The notes: generated by a model not told the origin, from the sequence alone. A stretch of 64,000 bases of DNA from Candidatus Paralachnospira caecorum (GCA_904379015.1 CAJFHG010000001.1:62001-126000); one strand, 5' to 3'; counted from the stretch's first letter, positions 1-9,030 are shown. Numbers and translations: made by a program.

Positions 1-1256
1 AGCCGGCAAAGCTCCCGGGCGCCTTCTCTGCCGCCCAGGAGCACAAACACCTTCTGATGCTCCTGAACAGCCTGAACAATATTTTCCCGGCGCCCGTGAA
101 TGCTCATGAATCTGGCTCCGTCCCAGGACACCTGCAGTCTCGCGGCCAGATAAACCAGCGAAGAGACGCCGGGAAGGCACACCGGCGCGAACCCTTTGTC
201 CCTCAGGATCGGAAGCAGCTTTTTCGCGCCGCTGTAAAATCCGAGATCTCCTGAAAAAACCACGGCCGCCTTTCTGTACTCCCGGTGCGTTTCCAGGAAT
301 TCCGCGATCTCGCCGCTTTTATAAGAAGAATAAACAGGCTTATGGAAGGACTCCAGCGCCTCCATCATCCGTCCGGCGCCCACCAGCACATCGCAGTCTT
401 CTATGACGTGCCTGGCCTCTCCGGTCATCAGATCAACAGAACCGACGCCCAGTGAAACCAGAAATACTTCTGTCTGTTTTTCCGGTTCCGGACGGATCCC
501 GTAAAGTCCGAAAATCCGATCCCGGACCTCCTCGAAAGAAAAGCCCTCCTCCCGGCAGGGACGGCCGACAACGATCACCCGGGCGCCCGCCCGCTCCGCG
601 GCTCTCAGCTTTTCTTCATATCCTCCGTTTCTGCCGGATTCCTTGGTGACCAGCCAGTCGATCCGGTATTCCTTCATGGTGGCATAGTTCATTTCTTCTG
701 AAAACGGTCCCTGCATACAGATGAGATTCCGTCCCTCAAATCCCAGGCGTCTGGCCTCCGCCACAGAACTTTCTGTGGAAAGAACCCTGGCAAAGACACG
801 GCTTTTATACTGGTCAATGACCGTATAACAGGACAGCTCCTTGCTTCCTGTAGAAACCAGGATATTGCCTGGCCGGTCTTTCAGGAACCGGGCGGCCTCC
901 TCAACGCTGTCCACAAATACCGCCTGTTCTTCCAGCGCCGGATGAAGCTCTTCCCGAAGCAGGCGAAAACAGGGAAGGCCCGCCTCTTCGGCCGCCTTCC
1001 TGATATTTTCGGAAACCGCCTTTGCGTAAGGATGCGTCGCGTCGGCAACACAGGAGAAATCCCCGCTCTTCATAAGGGTCTCCATCTCTTCTTCCGTAAG
1101 ACGTCCCGCTCTGCGCACGATGCCCTCTCCCTCCGGAAGAAGCGTTTCTCCATATTCTGTGGCTACGCAGACGAGCGCCGGCACCGAGGCTCTGGAAAGC
1201 GCCTCGGAAAGCCTTCTTCCTTCTGTGGTCCCTGCAAAAATCAGCACCTGCTTCAT
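1..1256 (-). CDS. Fused precorrin-6A reductase / cobalt-precorrin-7 methyltransferase (CbiJ-CbiE), 3' end outside window
   Basis: This frame stays open from the ATG at 1256 to the left edge (418 residues). The first ~255 residues are CbiJ/CobK-like: N-terminal MKQVLIFAGTTEGRRL, then ADATHPYA and GRPCREEGFSFE. After a short linker (about residues 256-263) a tetrapyrrole methylase begins: VFLVSLGVGSVDLMT, VGAGRMMEAL, FSGDLGFYSG, CLPGVSSLVYLAARL, which is CbiE/CobL-N. I translated across the junction codon by codon and saw no stop. It would carry out NADPH-dependent reduction of (cobalt-)precorrin-6A and a ring methylation in cytosolic corrin synthesis. A CbiT decarboxylase domain could follow outside the window. 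GGGAGG lies 6 nt before the start; cbiH ends 27 nt upstream, so it is the last visible gene of the cbi operon. Confidence 0.85.
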   Translation of the reverse strand, partial: MKQVLIFAGTTEGRRLSEALSRASVPALVCVATEYGETLLPEGEGIVRRAGRLTEEEMETLMKSGDFSCVADATHPYAKAVSENIRKAAEEAGLPCFRLLREELHPALEEQAVFVDSVEEAARFLKDRPGNILVSTGSKELSCYTVIDQYKSRVFARVLSTESSVAEARRLGFEGRNLICMQGPFSEEMNYATMKEYRIDWLVTKESGRNGGYEEKLRAAERAGARVIVVGRPCREEGFSFEEVRDRIFGLYGIRPEPEKQTEVFLVSLGVGSVDLMTGEARHVIEDCDVLVGAGRMMEALESFHKPVYSSYKSGEIAEFLETHREYRKAAVVFSGDLGFYSGAKKLLPILRDKGFAPVCLPGVSSLVYLAARLQVSWDGARFMSIHGRRENIVQAVQEHQKVFVLLGGREGARELCR

Positions 1257-1283
1257 CTTCGTCCTCCCGTTTTCCGCCTTCTG

Positions 1284-2015
1284 TCAGACATTCCGGTAGC
1301 CTCTGGGCGTCACCATTTTTCCTCTCAGTTCCCGGGTCTGTGAATTTCCGATCCAGACCGTGGTAAACATATCCACTTCTGTACCGCGAAGCTGCTCCAG
1401 CGTCAGCACATGTCCTTCCTCGCCTTCTCTTCCGATATTCTTCACATACCCGCAGACCGTTTCCGGCTTCTGATACCGGAGCACCAGGTCACAGGCCTTC
1501 TGCAGATAATCATGACGTTTTCTGCTGGAAGGATTGTACAGGCAGATCACAAAATCCGCTTCCGCCGCCGCCAGGATCCGCTTTTCGATCTTTTCCCAGG
1601 GAGTGAGCAGATCACTCAGGCTGATGACCGCGAAATCATGGATCAGGGGCGCACCCAGCACCGCCGCTCCGCTGGTGGCGGCCGTCAGACCGCCGATGAT
1701 CCTAAGTTCTGTATCCGGATACTGTTCTCCAATCTCATACATCAGTCCGCTCATGCCGTAGACGCCCGCGTCTCCGCTGCAGATCATGGCCACCTTCCGT
1801 CCTTTTTCCGCCTCCCGGAAAGCCAGCTCGCACCGCTCCGCTTCCCGCTTCATGGGCGTCGTCAGAAATTCTTTTCCCGGAAAATGCTCCTTTACCAGAT
1901 CCACATAAACCGTATATCCCACAATCACATCACAGCTCTTCAGGACCTGCGCTGCCTCCACCGTCATTTTTTCATAGGCACCGGGTCCGATGCCGACTAC
2001 ATATATGGTATTCAC
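1284..2015 (-). CDS. cbiH: Cobalt-factor III / precorrin-3B C17-methyltransferase
   Basis: A 243-residue SAM-dependent tetrapyrrole methylase that makes the C17 methylation and ring contraction of corrin synthesis. The glycine-rich GIGPG loop is at residues 8-12, followed by SGDAGVYGM and the CbiH-typical ICLYNPSSRKR. I place the start at a GTG (2015) with AAGGAG 9-10 nt upstream; a longer in-frame ATG would run deep into cbiG and is not credible. The GTGA overlap with the cbiG stop indicates translational coupling. It belongs to the cbiD-L-F-G-H-JE operon. CobJ and CbiH are close relatives; the presence of cbiD and cbiG favours the anaerobic enzyme. Confidence 0.9.
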   Translation of the reverse strand: MNTIYVVGIGPGAYEKMTVEAAQVLKSCDVIVGYTVYVDLVKEHFPGKEFLTTPMKREAERCELAFREAEKGRKVAMICSGDAGVYGMSGLMYEIGEQYPDTELRIIGGLTAATSGAAVLGAPLIHDFAVISLSDLLTPWEKIEKRILAAAEADFVICLYNPSSRKRHDYLQKACDLVLRYQKPETVCGYVKNIGREGEEGHVLTLEQLRGTEVDMFTTVWIGNSQTRELRGKMVTPRGYRNV

Positions 2016-3142
2016 TTTCTGCTTTCTCCTTCCGGTTGTTCTGTATAGGATCCCGCGGATTCCCTCTGCCGGCCGTCCGTTCCGCATTCCGTTCCTGCCG
2101 GCTCCAGGGCGATCCTGACCGTTCTCTGGGCCGCCGCCACCGTAACTCCGCGCTCTGCCTGCTTTCTCAGGATCAGGGCCCCGCCGCTTCCGGCCGCCGC
2201 CGCCCTTTCACAGACAGAATCCACGCCTGTGATCTCTTTCACAAAAGAAGAACAGGAAAATGTTCCGTCCAGGGCATTCAGCTCCTCCGCCTCATACCAC
2301 ACCAGGGGAACCTTCCACTCCTCCGCCAGATTTCTGATCGCCGACTCCTCTTTTTTCAGGGCAATGGTCGCGATCTGTTCCACCGCCTCCGGAAAAATCC
2401 CGGCACGCTCCAGCGCCTTCTCTGCCGTCTCCTTCAGGACCGCCGGCGAAATTTCTTTCCTGCACCCGATTCCCACCGTAACAGAGGCCGGTATCAAATA
2501 CAGGATATTCTTCTGATCTCCCGGCAGAAAACGCTTTGCCGACACAGCTGCCCGGATCCCCTTTCTGCTGAGGAACATTTCCTCCGAGCGGACCTCCATG
2601 AGCTCCTCCGGCATTCTTCCCGTCAGTTCTGCGGCGTTCTCATCTACATAAAAAGGAATCCTGCTTCCGGCCAGGACCGCGGCCGAAACCTGCTTTGCCA
2701 GAGTCCTGTCCGACAGGTGCAGATGATTCTCCTTCGCGAATACATCAACGGCAAATTTTCCATTGACATCCGTAGCGGTGGAAATGACCGGCACAGCGCC
2801 GATCAGCATCCCCACCGTCCGCGCCAGCTCATTGGCTCCGCCCACATGGCCGGAAAGGAGAGAAACGCTGAACTGCGCCCGCTCATCCACCACAACCACC
2901 GCCGGATCTGTAAACTTGTCCCGGACAAAAGGCGCGACAGCCCGCACAGCGATCCCGCAGGCGCCGATAAAGATCAGTCCGTCATACCGGGAGAACGCCT
3001 GTCCTGTCCACTCGCTCAGGCTTTCCTTCCGCCTCCGCCCGTCAAAATGCTCTGCCTGGCAGCCGATCTCATTCAGTTTTTCGCAGAGCCTCTGCCCAAG
3101 CCGTCCGCCCGCGTCTGTAAAGCTGATCACCGAAAGCCGCAT
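2012..3142 (-). CDS. cbiG: Cobalt-precorrin-5A hydrolase
   Basis: A 376-residue CbiG that opens the delta-lactone of cobalt-precorrin-5A and releases acetaldehyde; it is a marker of the anaerobic B12 route. The N-terminal part carries FIGACGIAVRAVAPFVRDK and VVVDERAQFSVSLLSGHVGGAN, typical of CbiG-N. The C-terminal CobE/CbiG-C domain is marked by TVGIGCRKEIS (about residue 225) and VPLVWY. The last ~40 residues are Gly/Glu/Arg rich and probably a disordered tail. The ATG at 3142 has GGGGGAA just upstream, and the 3' end overlaps the GTG of cbiH by 4 nt. Confidence 0.92.
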   Translation of the reverse strand: MRLSVISFTDAGGRLGQRLCEKLNEIGCQAEHFDGRRRKESLSEWTGQAFSRYDGLIFIGACGIAVRAVAPFVRDKFTDPAVVVVDERAQFSVSLLSGHVGGANELARTVGMLIGAVPVISTATDVNGKFAVDVFAKENHLHLSDRTLAKQVSAAVLAGSRIPFYVDENAAELTGRMPEELMEVRSEEMFLSRKGIRAAVSAKRFLPGDQKNILYLIPASVTVGIGCRKEISPAVLKETAEKALERAGIFPEAVEQIATIALKKEESAIRNLAEEWKVPLVWYEAEELNALDGTFSCSSFVKEITGVDSVCERAAAAGSGGALILRKQAERGVTVAAAQRTVRIALEPAGTECGTDGRQRESAGSYTEQPEGESRK

Positions 3143-3150
3143 GGTTCCCC

Positions 3151-3906
3151 CTATTCTTTTGCCTTCCTGAATTCTGTGGAAAACGCAGGATTGTAAAGCT
3201 CCGAGCGGTTATACCCGCTGCCCAGCACCTTTCCCACCACGATCAGAGCGGTTTTGGTAATCTGATTCTCCTGCGCCGTCTCTGCCAGAGTGGAAACCGT
3301 GCAGCGGAAGACCTTTTCATCGGGCCAGGTCGCCTTATATACGATGGCCGCCTCCGTGTCAGGCGCGTATCCGCCTTCCATCAGACGCTCCTGCAGCTTT
3401 CCAAGCATCCCCGTGCTCAAAAAGATCACCATGGTGGCCTGATGGGCCGCCAGACCGGCAATTTCCTCCTTCTCCGGCACAGGCGTCCTTCCTGCCATGC
3501 GGGTGATGATCACCGACTGAGACACATCCGGAAGTGTATACTCCGCGTGAAGCGCCGCCGCCGCGCCGCAGAAAGAGCTGACGCCGGGGCATACTTCATA
3601 GGAAACTCCCATTTCGTCCAGCGCATCCATCTGTTCCCGCACCGCGCCGTACAGACAGGGGTCTCCCGTATGAAGCCTTACGGTCATTTTCCCGTCCTCT
3701 TCCGCTTTCCGGATGACATCGAGCACTTCCTCCAGAGTCATATAGGCGCTGTTGTACACCTCGCATTCCTTCTTTTTGCAGTCAAGCAGCTCCGGATTGA
3801 CCAGAGAACCTGCGTAAATGATCACATCTGCCTGTTCCAGCAGTTCCTTCCCCCGCACTGTGATCAGATCCACAGCTCCGGGACCGGCTCCCACAAAATT
3901 AACCAT
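3151..3906 (-). CDS. cbiF: Cobalt-precorrin-4 C11-methyltransferase
   Basis: A 251-residue SAM-dependent methyltransferase of the CbiF/CobM type. It has VGAGPGAVDLITVRG at the N-terminus, RLHTGDPCLYGA, the CPGVSSFCGAAAAL loop and KATWPDEK near the C-terminus. I start it at the ATG at 3906, 7 nt after AAGGAG; a GTG one codon earlier is less well spaced. The start overlaps the end of cbiL by 8 nt, so the two are coupled, and cbiG follows after 8 nt. It acts after CbiH and before CbiG. Confidence 0.92.
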   Translation of the reverse strand: MVNFVGAGPGAVDLITVRGKELLEQADVIIYAGSLVNPELLDCKKKECEVYNSAYMTLEEVLDVIRKAEEDGKMTVRLHTGDPCLYGAVREQMDALDEMGVSYEVCPGVSSFCGAAAALHAEYTLPDVSQSVIITRMAGRTPVPEKEEIAGLAAHQATMVIFLSTGMLGKLQERLMEGGYAPDTEAAIVYKATWPDEKVFRCTVSTLAETAQENQITKTALIVVGKVLGSGYNRSELYNPAFSTEFRKAKE

Positions 3907-4594
3907 CACGTCTCTCCTTTACGATCAAAAGTGAATAATACCCTGCATTCTCGTCGATCTCATCAGCAGACCGGAAAATCCGTTCCTGCTCCATACCGCA
4001 GTTTTCCACCATATAAACCTCTCCGCCGTTTTCCTTCAGAAGCCCCTTCACCTTTCCGAGCTTTTTTCCGGCCTTCATCAGCACCTTTGTGCCGGGAAGC
4101 TTCAGGGCTTCCTCCGCGCCATAGGTCGCCGGTATGATGTGCAGCTCCTCCTTTGTCTCAGCCAGGCCGATCCCCAGTCTGGCCGCCGCCGCGCAGAAGG
4201 ACGGAATCCCATTGACGATCTCCGCCGAAAATCCATCCGCGGCCACCCGCCTGTGAATGTACAGATAAGTAGAGTAGACCGTCACATCTCCCAGCGTCAG
4301 GAACGCCACCTGTTTTCCTTCCCTCAGACATGCTTCCACGGCGCGCGCGCCGTTGTCGTGGCTTTCCTTCAAAACTGCCCTGTCCTTCGTCATGGGCATG
4401 GGAATGAATAAAAATTCTTTTTCGTCTATTTCTTTCACCGCGCCCCTGGCAATCCTGTAGGCAACGCAGTTCTCCTTCGTCTCCGCCGGAAGGGCGATGA
4501 CATCCGCCTGGCGGATGATCCGCACCGCCTTGCAGGTCAGGAGCTCCGGATCTCCGGGCCCGACCCCGACTCCGTATAAGATTCCATCTTTCAT
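3899..4594 (-). CDS. cbiL: Cobalt-precorrin-2 C20-methyltransferase
   Basis: A 231-residue tetrapyrrole methylase with YGVGVGPGDPELLTCKAV at the N-terminus, FLTLGDVTVYSTYLY and NGIPSFCAAAARLG, the pattern of CbiL/CobI. It methylates C20 of (cobalt-)precorrin-2. I choose the ATG at 4594, which has GAGGGA about 7 nt upstream. The open frame extends 64 codons further but that segment is low-complexity shadow of cbiD. cbiD ends 11 nt upstream. Confidence 0.92.
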   Translation of the reverse strand: MKDGILYGVGVGPGDPELLTCKAVRIIRQADVIALPAETKENCVAYRIARGAVKEIDEKEFLFIPMPMTKDRAVLKESHDNGARAVEACLREGKQVAFLTLGDVTVYSTYLYIHRRVAADGFSAEIVNGIPSFCAAAARLGIGLAETKEELHIIPATYGAEEALKLPGTKVLMKAGKKLGKVKGLLKENGGEVYMVENCGMEQERIFRSADEIDENAGYYSLLIVKERRDG

Positions 4595-4605
4595 TGTTCT
4601 TCCCT

Positions 4606-5751
4606 CTATTCCTCTTTTTCTCCGGACCGCAGGCGCGAAAGCATGGCTGCCGCTCCCTTCGTCTGTCCGAGAATGCCGTATACGTTGGAAAAAACCATCG
4701 CCTCTGTCTCCATGCGGCCCATACAGCGATGGTTCAGATAAAAGGCGATCCTGTCCATGATATGGTCCATGGCAGCCTCCAGGCATCCGTTTTCCTTCAG
4801 GATCCTGATTCCTTCATCGGTGGTCCCCGCATCCAGGATCTCTGCCGCCGCGGCGCTGCCCGCGCCTGCCCTGAGCGCCGCCGCCGCCATCAGCTCCATC
4901 CGGCAGTCTGCCTCCCTGGAATGGGTATTCATGATCCCGCCGGAAAGCTTGATCAGTTTCCCGATATGTCCCACAAACAGGATTCCCTTCACCCCGAGTC
5001 CCGCTGCCAGATCCACAGTCGCCCCGATATAATTGCTGCATTTCAGGCTTTTTCTGTCCGGGATTCCCAGCTCATTCTGGGAAAAGATTTTTCCATAATT
5101 TCCCGGAATCACCATAATATAGTCATTTCCGCCGGAAATCAGGACTTTCATCTCCACCTCAATGGTTTTGATCAGGGCATCCTCGCTCATCGGCTCCACA
5201 ATCCCGGTTGTCCCAAGGATCGAGATCCCGCCGATGATCCCCAGTCTTGGATTAAAGGTTTTCCCGGCAACCGCTTCTCCGTCCGGAACGGAAATGATCA
5301 CAGAAAGCCCCCGCTCACAGCCATACTGTCCGCACACCTCCTGAACAGCGGACAGGATCATGCTCCTGGGCACGCGATTGATGGCGGCAGCGCCTACCGG
5401 CTGATCCAGTCCCGGCAGCGTCACCCGTCCCACTCCGGCGCCCCCGTCGATCAGAATCCCGGGCTCTTCCCGGTAGGACACCCGCGCGCAGATGAGGATG
5501 CCGTTTGTGGCGTCCGGATCATCTCCGCCGTCTTTTTTCACAGCACAGCTGACCCAGCCGTCCCCCCTGGCAACATCCAGAATCTCAAGCTCCAGGGCGA
5601 TGCCTCCCGGCGTTGTGATCCGGGAAACTGGAATCAGGCTCCCGCCAAGCAGCATCCCGGCCGCCGCCTTGGCCGCCGCCGCCGCACAGGAACCTGTTGT
5701 ATATCCGCGTCTGAGTTTTTTATTCTGTCTGATCACATATTCTTCAAGCAT
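4606..5751 (-). CDS. cbiD: Cobalt-precorrin-5B C1-methyltransferase
   Basis: A 381-residue CbiD, first gene of the operon and diagnostic of the anaerobic pathway. The signature RRGYTTGSCAAAAAK is ~13 residues in, and the glycine-rich LGIIGGISILGTTGIVEPMS and LFVGHIGKLIKLSGGIMNTHS follow. The open frame starts at a GTG (5796), but that leaves only ~11 nt after the predicted transcription start and no ribosome site. The ATG at 5751 has GAGGA 7-8 nt upstream and gives the family-typical N-terminus MLEEYVIR. Confidence 0.93.
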   Translation of the reverse strand: MLEEYVIRQNKKLRRGYTTGSCAAAAAKAAAGMLLGGSLIPVSRITTPGGIALELEILDVARGDGWVSCAVKKDGGDDPDATNGILICARVSYREEPGILIDGGAGVGRVTLPGLDQPVGAAAINRVPRSMILSAVQEVCGQYGCERGLSVIISVPDGEAVAGKTFNPRLGIIGGISILGTTGIVEPMSEDALIKTIEVEMKVLISGGNDYIMVIPGNYGKIFSQNELGIPDRKSLKCSNYIGATVDLAAGLGVKGILFVGHIGKLIKLSGGIMNTHSREADCRMELMAAAALRAGAGSAAAAEILDAGTTDEGIRILKENGCLEAAMDHIMDRIAFYLNHRCMGRMETEAMVFSNVYGILGQTKGAAAMLSRLRSGEKEE

Positions 5752-5813
5752 CCGATATTCCTCAAAACGGGCCGGCTCAATCTTCTTTTCCGGCACCGGC
5801 CCGCAACGCTAAT

Positions 5814-5842
5814 AGTTTAACAAAACCCGCCTGCTTTGTCAA
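5814..5842 (-). promoter_or_regulatory. Sigma-A promoter of the cbi operon
   Basis: Reading the minus strand, TTGACA (5837-5842) and TAAACT (5814-5819) are separated by exactly 17 bp. Transcription would start near 5807, leaving a ~55 nt leader before the cbiD ATG. No B12-box or other cobalamin riboswitch core is visible in the leader or in the 177-bp gap. Confidence 0.75.
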
Positions 5843-5899
5843 CGAACCCGAAAACCGGCCCCGATTTCTGCGGAACAGGGAACACAGTGTCCTATGAAT

Positions 5900-5943
5900 A
5901 AGAAAAACTCTATGGAACGGCTGTCCATTCTCATAGAGTTTCC
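5900..5943 (-). terminator. Intrinsic terminator after the HD-domain gene
   Basis: On the minus strand a 10-bp stem (AAACTCTATG / CATAGAGTTT, extended by a few pairs past a bulge) is followed directly by a TTTTTCTT tract. It ends the glgA transcription unit about 30 nt after the stop at 5974. Confidence 0.8.
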
Positions 5944-5973
5944 CATTCAATCCGGCAGCTCCCGCCAGGGCAC

Positions 5974-6543
5974 TTAAACATGTACCAGTCTGGCCACTGC
6001 CTGTTTTACTCTTCCGCAGACTTCGCTGATCCCGCAGAATTTATCCGCATAAACGATCACCATGCCCTCCCGGGTCCTGGGCGGAACCGGAGTCAGGGGC
6101 CACATATGCCGGAGAATGATATTCTGCTCGTGGGGCGTGACCTGAAAATATCTGACCGCGTTTTTCATGGCCACCCGCGGATGCGTAAATCCGTGGATAT
6201 GGTTCTTCTGCGTGTGCCAGTCATAAAGGAACAGGTCGTGCAGAAGCCCCGCTCTGGCCGCCGCCCGGCCATCCCATCCGCGTTTCCGGCAGATCCGGTA
6301 GCTCAGATACGATACCTGAATACAATGATCCTTCGTCGTGGTATTTCCATGCTGGATAAACCGGTCCATGGACTGGAATACAGGATGCTCCATAATGTCC
6401 CTTACACAGTCCATATAATCTTCATCCCACTCGTACTCTTCCTTCTCCAGCCATGCGGTATCCTGCACCCACTCCTGCGCCAGCTCCTTTTCCTCGCCGC
6501 GCAGCACGAATGATTCCGGTTTTCTGCTTTTTTTATAAGACAC
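5974..6543 (-). CDS. HD-superfamily phosphohydrolase-like protein
   Basis: A 189-residue cytosolic protein with an HD metal-binding core: DHCIQVSYLSYR, then the HD pair in LLHDLFLYDW, a further His-rich segment (HTQKNHIHGFTHP) and a late Asp in VYADKF. HD proteins hydrolyse phosphate esters of nucleotides or similar; the substrate is not evident. The start is a GTG at 6543 with GAGGA 8-9 nt upstream, overlapping the end of glgA by 11 nt; an ATG at 6558 is an alternative. It is translationally coupled to glgA and ends before a terminator, but a link to glycogen is not established. Confidence 0.75.
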   Translation of the reverse strand: MSYKKSRKPESFVLRGEEKELAQEWVQDTAWLEKEEYEWDEDYMDCVRDIMEHPVFQSMDRFIQHGNTTTKDHCIQVSYLSYRICRKRGWDGRAAARAGLLHDLFLYDWHTQKNHIHGFTHPRVAMKNAVRYFQVTPHEQNIILRHMWPLTPVPPRTREGMVIVYADKFCGISEVCGRVKQAVARLVHV

Positions 6544-7969
6544 TGTACAATTCCTCATACTTTCTGGCTGAACTGGTCCAGGAGAAATCCTTTGCCATGC
6601 CTCTGTCAATGATCTTGTTCCACTCCCGTTTTTTATTATAATACGTATTCTTCGCGTACATAATGCTTCCCAGCATCTCATGGGCATTGTAATTGGCGAA
6701 CGAAAAACCGGTTCCCGTGCTTTCGTATTCATTGTAAGGCTCTACAGTATCCTTTAAACCGCCGGTCTCCCGTACAATGGGGACTGTCCCATAACGGAGA
6801 CTGATAATCTGACTCAGGCCGCAGGGCTCAAACAGACTGGGCATCAAAAATGCGTCGCAGGCCGCGTAAATCTTATGGGACATCGCTTCGGAATAATAAA
6901 TATTGGCGGAAACGCTGTCGCCGTATTTCCAGTCATAATGCCGGAACATATTCTCATACTTCTCATCGCCCGTTCCCAGTACCACAAACTGCAGATCATC
7001 AGAACAGATCTGATCCATCACGCACTGCACCAGATCCAGCCCCTTCTGGTCCGTCAGCCGGGATACGATGCCGATCATGAACTTCTTCGGATTCACTTCC
7101 AGCCCCAGCTCTTTCTGCAGCTCTGTCTTATTCTTCACTTTTTCTTTCCGGAACGTCCTGGCATCATAATTCTGGCTGATGTGAGGATCGGTCAGCGGAT
7201 TGTATTCCACATAATCAATTCCGTTGAGAATTCCCCACAGGTCATTGGAACGGGCCCGCATCAGGCCGTCCAGCCCTTCTCCGTAAAACGGCGTCTTGAT
7301 CTCCTGAGCGTAAGTATTGCTGACTGTGGTCACCTTGTCCGCATAGACAATCCCGCCCTTGAGCATATTGCCGTTGCTGTAGGACTCCAGCTTGTCAGGC
7401 GTAAAATAATAATCTGACAGCTCGGAAATCTTCTGGATCACATCCACGCTCCAGACCCCCTGGAATTTCAGATTATGGATCGTGATGACCGATTTAATGT
7501 CCCGATAGAAAGGGTTCGCCCGGAACTTGTCCTTTAAATGGACCGGGATCAGTCCGGTCTGCCAGTCATGACAGTGAATGATGTCCGGATGGAAATCCAG
7601 CACCGGCAGGGAAGAAAGCGCCGCCTTGCAGAAGAAGGCGAACTTTTCCAGATCAAAATACATATCCGTATAGGGCCTGTCGCCGCTGAAATACCATTCG
7701 TTGTCTACAAAATAAAAGGTAATGCCGTCATATACTGTCTGGAACAGACCCACATAACGGTCCTGCCACATATAATTCATATAAAAATTCGTCAGATACT
7801 GCGCTTTTTCTCTGAACTTTGCCGGAATACACTGGTAATAAGGAAGCATAACCCGAACATCGTACTTTTCTTTGTCAAAGTATTTGGGAAGAGATCCTGC
7901 CACGTCCGCCAGACCACCGGTTTTGATAAAGGGGACACATTCCGACGTTACGAATAATATTTTTTTCAC
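6533..7969 (-). CDS. glgA: Glycogen synthase (ADP-glucose glucosyltransferase)
   Basis: A 478-residue GT5-family enzyme that extends alpha-1,4-glucan from ADP-glucose. The sugar-nucleotide loop KTGGLADVAGS begins at residue 16; HCHDWQTGLIP, YADKVTTVS and the C-terminal FEPCGLSQ catalytic loop are all present, so it is full length. The start codon is GTG (7969) with GGAGGT upstream. No other glg genes are next to it; its only apparent operon partner is the downstream HD protein. Confidence 0.95.
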   Translation of the reverse strand: MKKILFVTSECVPFIKTGGLADVAGSLPKYFDKEKYDVRVMLPYYQCIPAKFREKAQYLTNFYMNYMWQDRYVGLFQTVYDGITFYFVDNEWYFSGDRPYTDMYFDLEKFAFFCKAALSSLPVLDFHPDIIHCHDWQTGLIPVHLKDKFRANPFYRDIKSVITIHNLKFQGVWSVDVIQKISELSDYYFTPDKLESYSNGNMLKGGIVYADKVTTVSNTYAQEIKTPFYGEGLDGLMRARSNDLWGILNGIDYVEYNPLTDPHISQNYDARTFRKEKVKNKTELQKELGLEVNPKKFMIGIVSRLTDQKGLDLVQCVMDQICSDDLQFVVLGTGDEKYENMFRHYDWKYGDSVSANIYYSEAMSHKIYAACDAFLMPSLFEPCGLSQIISLRYGTVPIVRETGGLKDTVEPYNEYESTGTGFSFANYNAHEMLGSIMYAKNTYYNKKREWNKIIDRGMAKDFSWTSSARKYEELYSVL

Positions 7970-8019
7970 ACTTCCACCTCCGAAAATATCTCTTTTCTAA
8001 ATTGAGACTCTATTATTGT

Positions 8020-8048
8020 ATTATACTAGATTCCCGGAGGATTGGGAA
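8020..8048 (-). promoter_or_regulatory. Probable promoter of glgA
   Basis: TATAAT (8020-8025, minus strand) with a weak -35 TTCCCA (8043-8048) at 17 bp, about 50 nt before the glgA GTG. The -10 is perfect; the -35 is only a partial match. Confidence 0.55.
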
Positions 8049-8075
8049 GCAGTTTTCATCATTATTTTTGGGGGG

Positions 8076-8870
8076 TTATTTATTTTTGTATTCCAGCCGG
8101 ATCTTATCCGCGATCAGCGCCACAAATTCAGAATTTGTCGGTTTTCCCTTTCCGGTGTTGATCGTATAGCCGAATAACGCGTCGATGGTATCCATTTTTC
8201 CTCTGTTCCACGCCACCTCAATGGCATGGCGGATTGCCCGCTCTACCCGGCTGGGCGTCGTCTGGTGCATTTTCGCGATGGTCGGGTACAGCATTTTGGT
8301 AATGGAATTGAGCATGTCCATATCCGATACCGAAAGGATGATCGCGTCCCTCAGATAGCTGTATCCCTTAATGTGGGCGGGCACGCCGATCTCATGGATC
8401 AGATTGGTCACATCCGTCTCCAGATTTCTCTCTATGTACTGTTCCTGGCTTTCATAGGGTACGATCCGCCGGTTTTCCGCGCTCCCGGACCGTCCTTTTC
8501 CAATGTGCTTCATCCGGTTGATCACCATATCCGAATCAAAGGGCTTCATGATATAGTAGGAAGCCCCCAGCTGAAAGGCGTCCTCTGTGATCCGCTCCTG
8601 TCCGATGGCGGTGATCACGATAAACTCCGGCTTCTTTTTCAGATTCTGATCCTTTCCGACCTTTTCCATGACAGAAAGTCCGTCCAGCTTCGGCATGATA
8701 ATATCAAGGAGCATGATATCCGGCTCTTTCTCTCTGATCAGATCATATGCCTCCTCTCCATTATTCGCTTTCCCGATCACTTCAAATTCGTCATCCCGGC
8801 TGATGATATTATCTAAAAGCTGTAAAATTCTTTCGTTATCGTCGGCAATTGCCACCTGCAGTTTTGCCAT
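8076..8870 (-). CDS. spo0A: Sporulation master regulator Spo0A
   Basis: A 264-residue response regulator. The receiver domain has the acidic pair D10-D11, phosphoacceptor D56 in LLDIIMP and the conserved Lys in YYIMKPFD. The effector domain (about residues 150-264) carries the Spo0A-type recognition helix region [15 protein letters not shown]. When phosphorylated it binds 0A boxes and starts sporulation. The ATG has AAGGAGG just upstream. In many Firmicutes spo0A follows spoIVB directly; here they are 7.5 kb apart because foreign-looking genes lie between them. Confidence 0.97.
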   Translation of the reverse strand: MAKLQVAIADDNERILQLLDNIISRDDEFEVIGKANNGEEAYDLIREKEPDIMLLDIIMPKLDGLSVMEKVGKDQNLKKKPEFIVITAIGQERITEDAFQLGASYYIMKPFDSDMVINRMKHIGKGRSGSAENRRIVPYESQEQYIERNLETDVTNLIHEIGVPAHIKGYSYLRDAIILSVSDMDMLNSITKMLYPTIAKMHQTTPSRVERAIRHAIEVAWNRGKMDTIDALFGYTINTGKGKPTNSEFVALIADKIRLEYKNK

Positions 8871-8906
8871 TTTTCCTCCTCCTTTTTCAAATTAAACTAC
8901 CTTCCC

Positions 8907-8936
8907 ATTATAAGAGAGAGGAGGAAGGAATAGCAA
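8907..8936 (-). promoter_or_regulatory. Candidate vegetative promoter of spo0A
   Basis: On the minus strand TATAAT (8907-8912) lies 18 bp after TTGCTA (8931-8936), with a pyrimidine-rich spacer, ~37 nt before the spo0A start. I did not find a convincing sigma-H site in this gap. Confidence 0.5.
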
Positions 8937-9021
8937 CGAAAAACAGACGCCATAATCGACATAAAAACGTCTTCTTTTGTCGAATATTCCCCTCTTTTTT
9001 CTGGCAGCCCCTCAGTTTTTA

Positions 9022-9030
9022 TGATACAAT
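9022..9030 (+). promoter_or_regulatory. Extended -10 element before the AraC remnant
   Basis: TGATACAAT (TGn plus TACAAT) is an extended -10, 30 nt before the ATG at 9060. No good -35 is visible. Confidence 0.35.

Noticed and set aside
2036..3196. Long plus-strand open frame (386 codons) opposite cbiG
   Set aside because: It is the antisense shadow of cbiG: Arg/His/Pro-rich, no family pattern, no ribosome site.
5797..5900. Possible cobalamin riboswitch before cbiD
   Set aside because: No B12-box or other core seen and the leader is too short.
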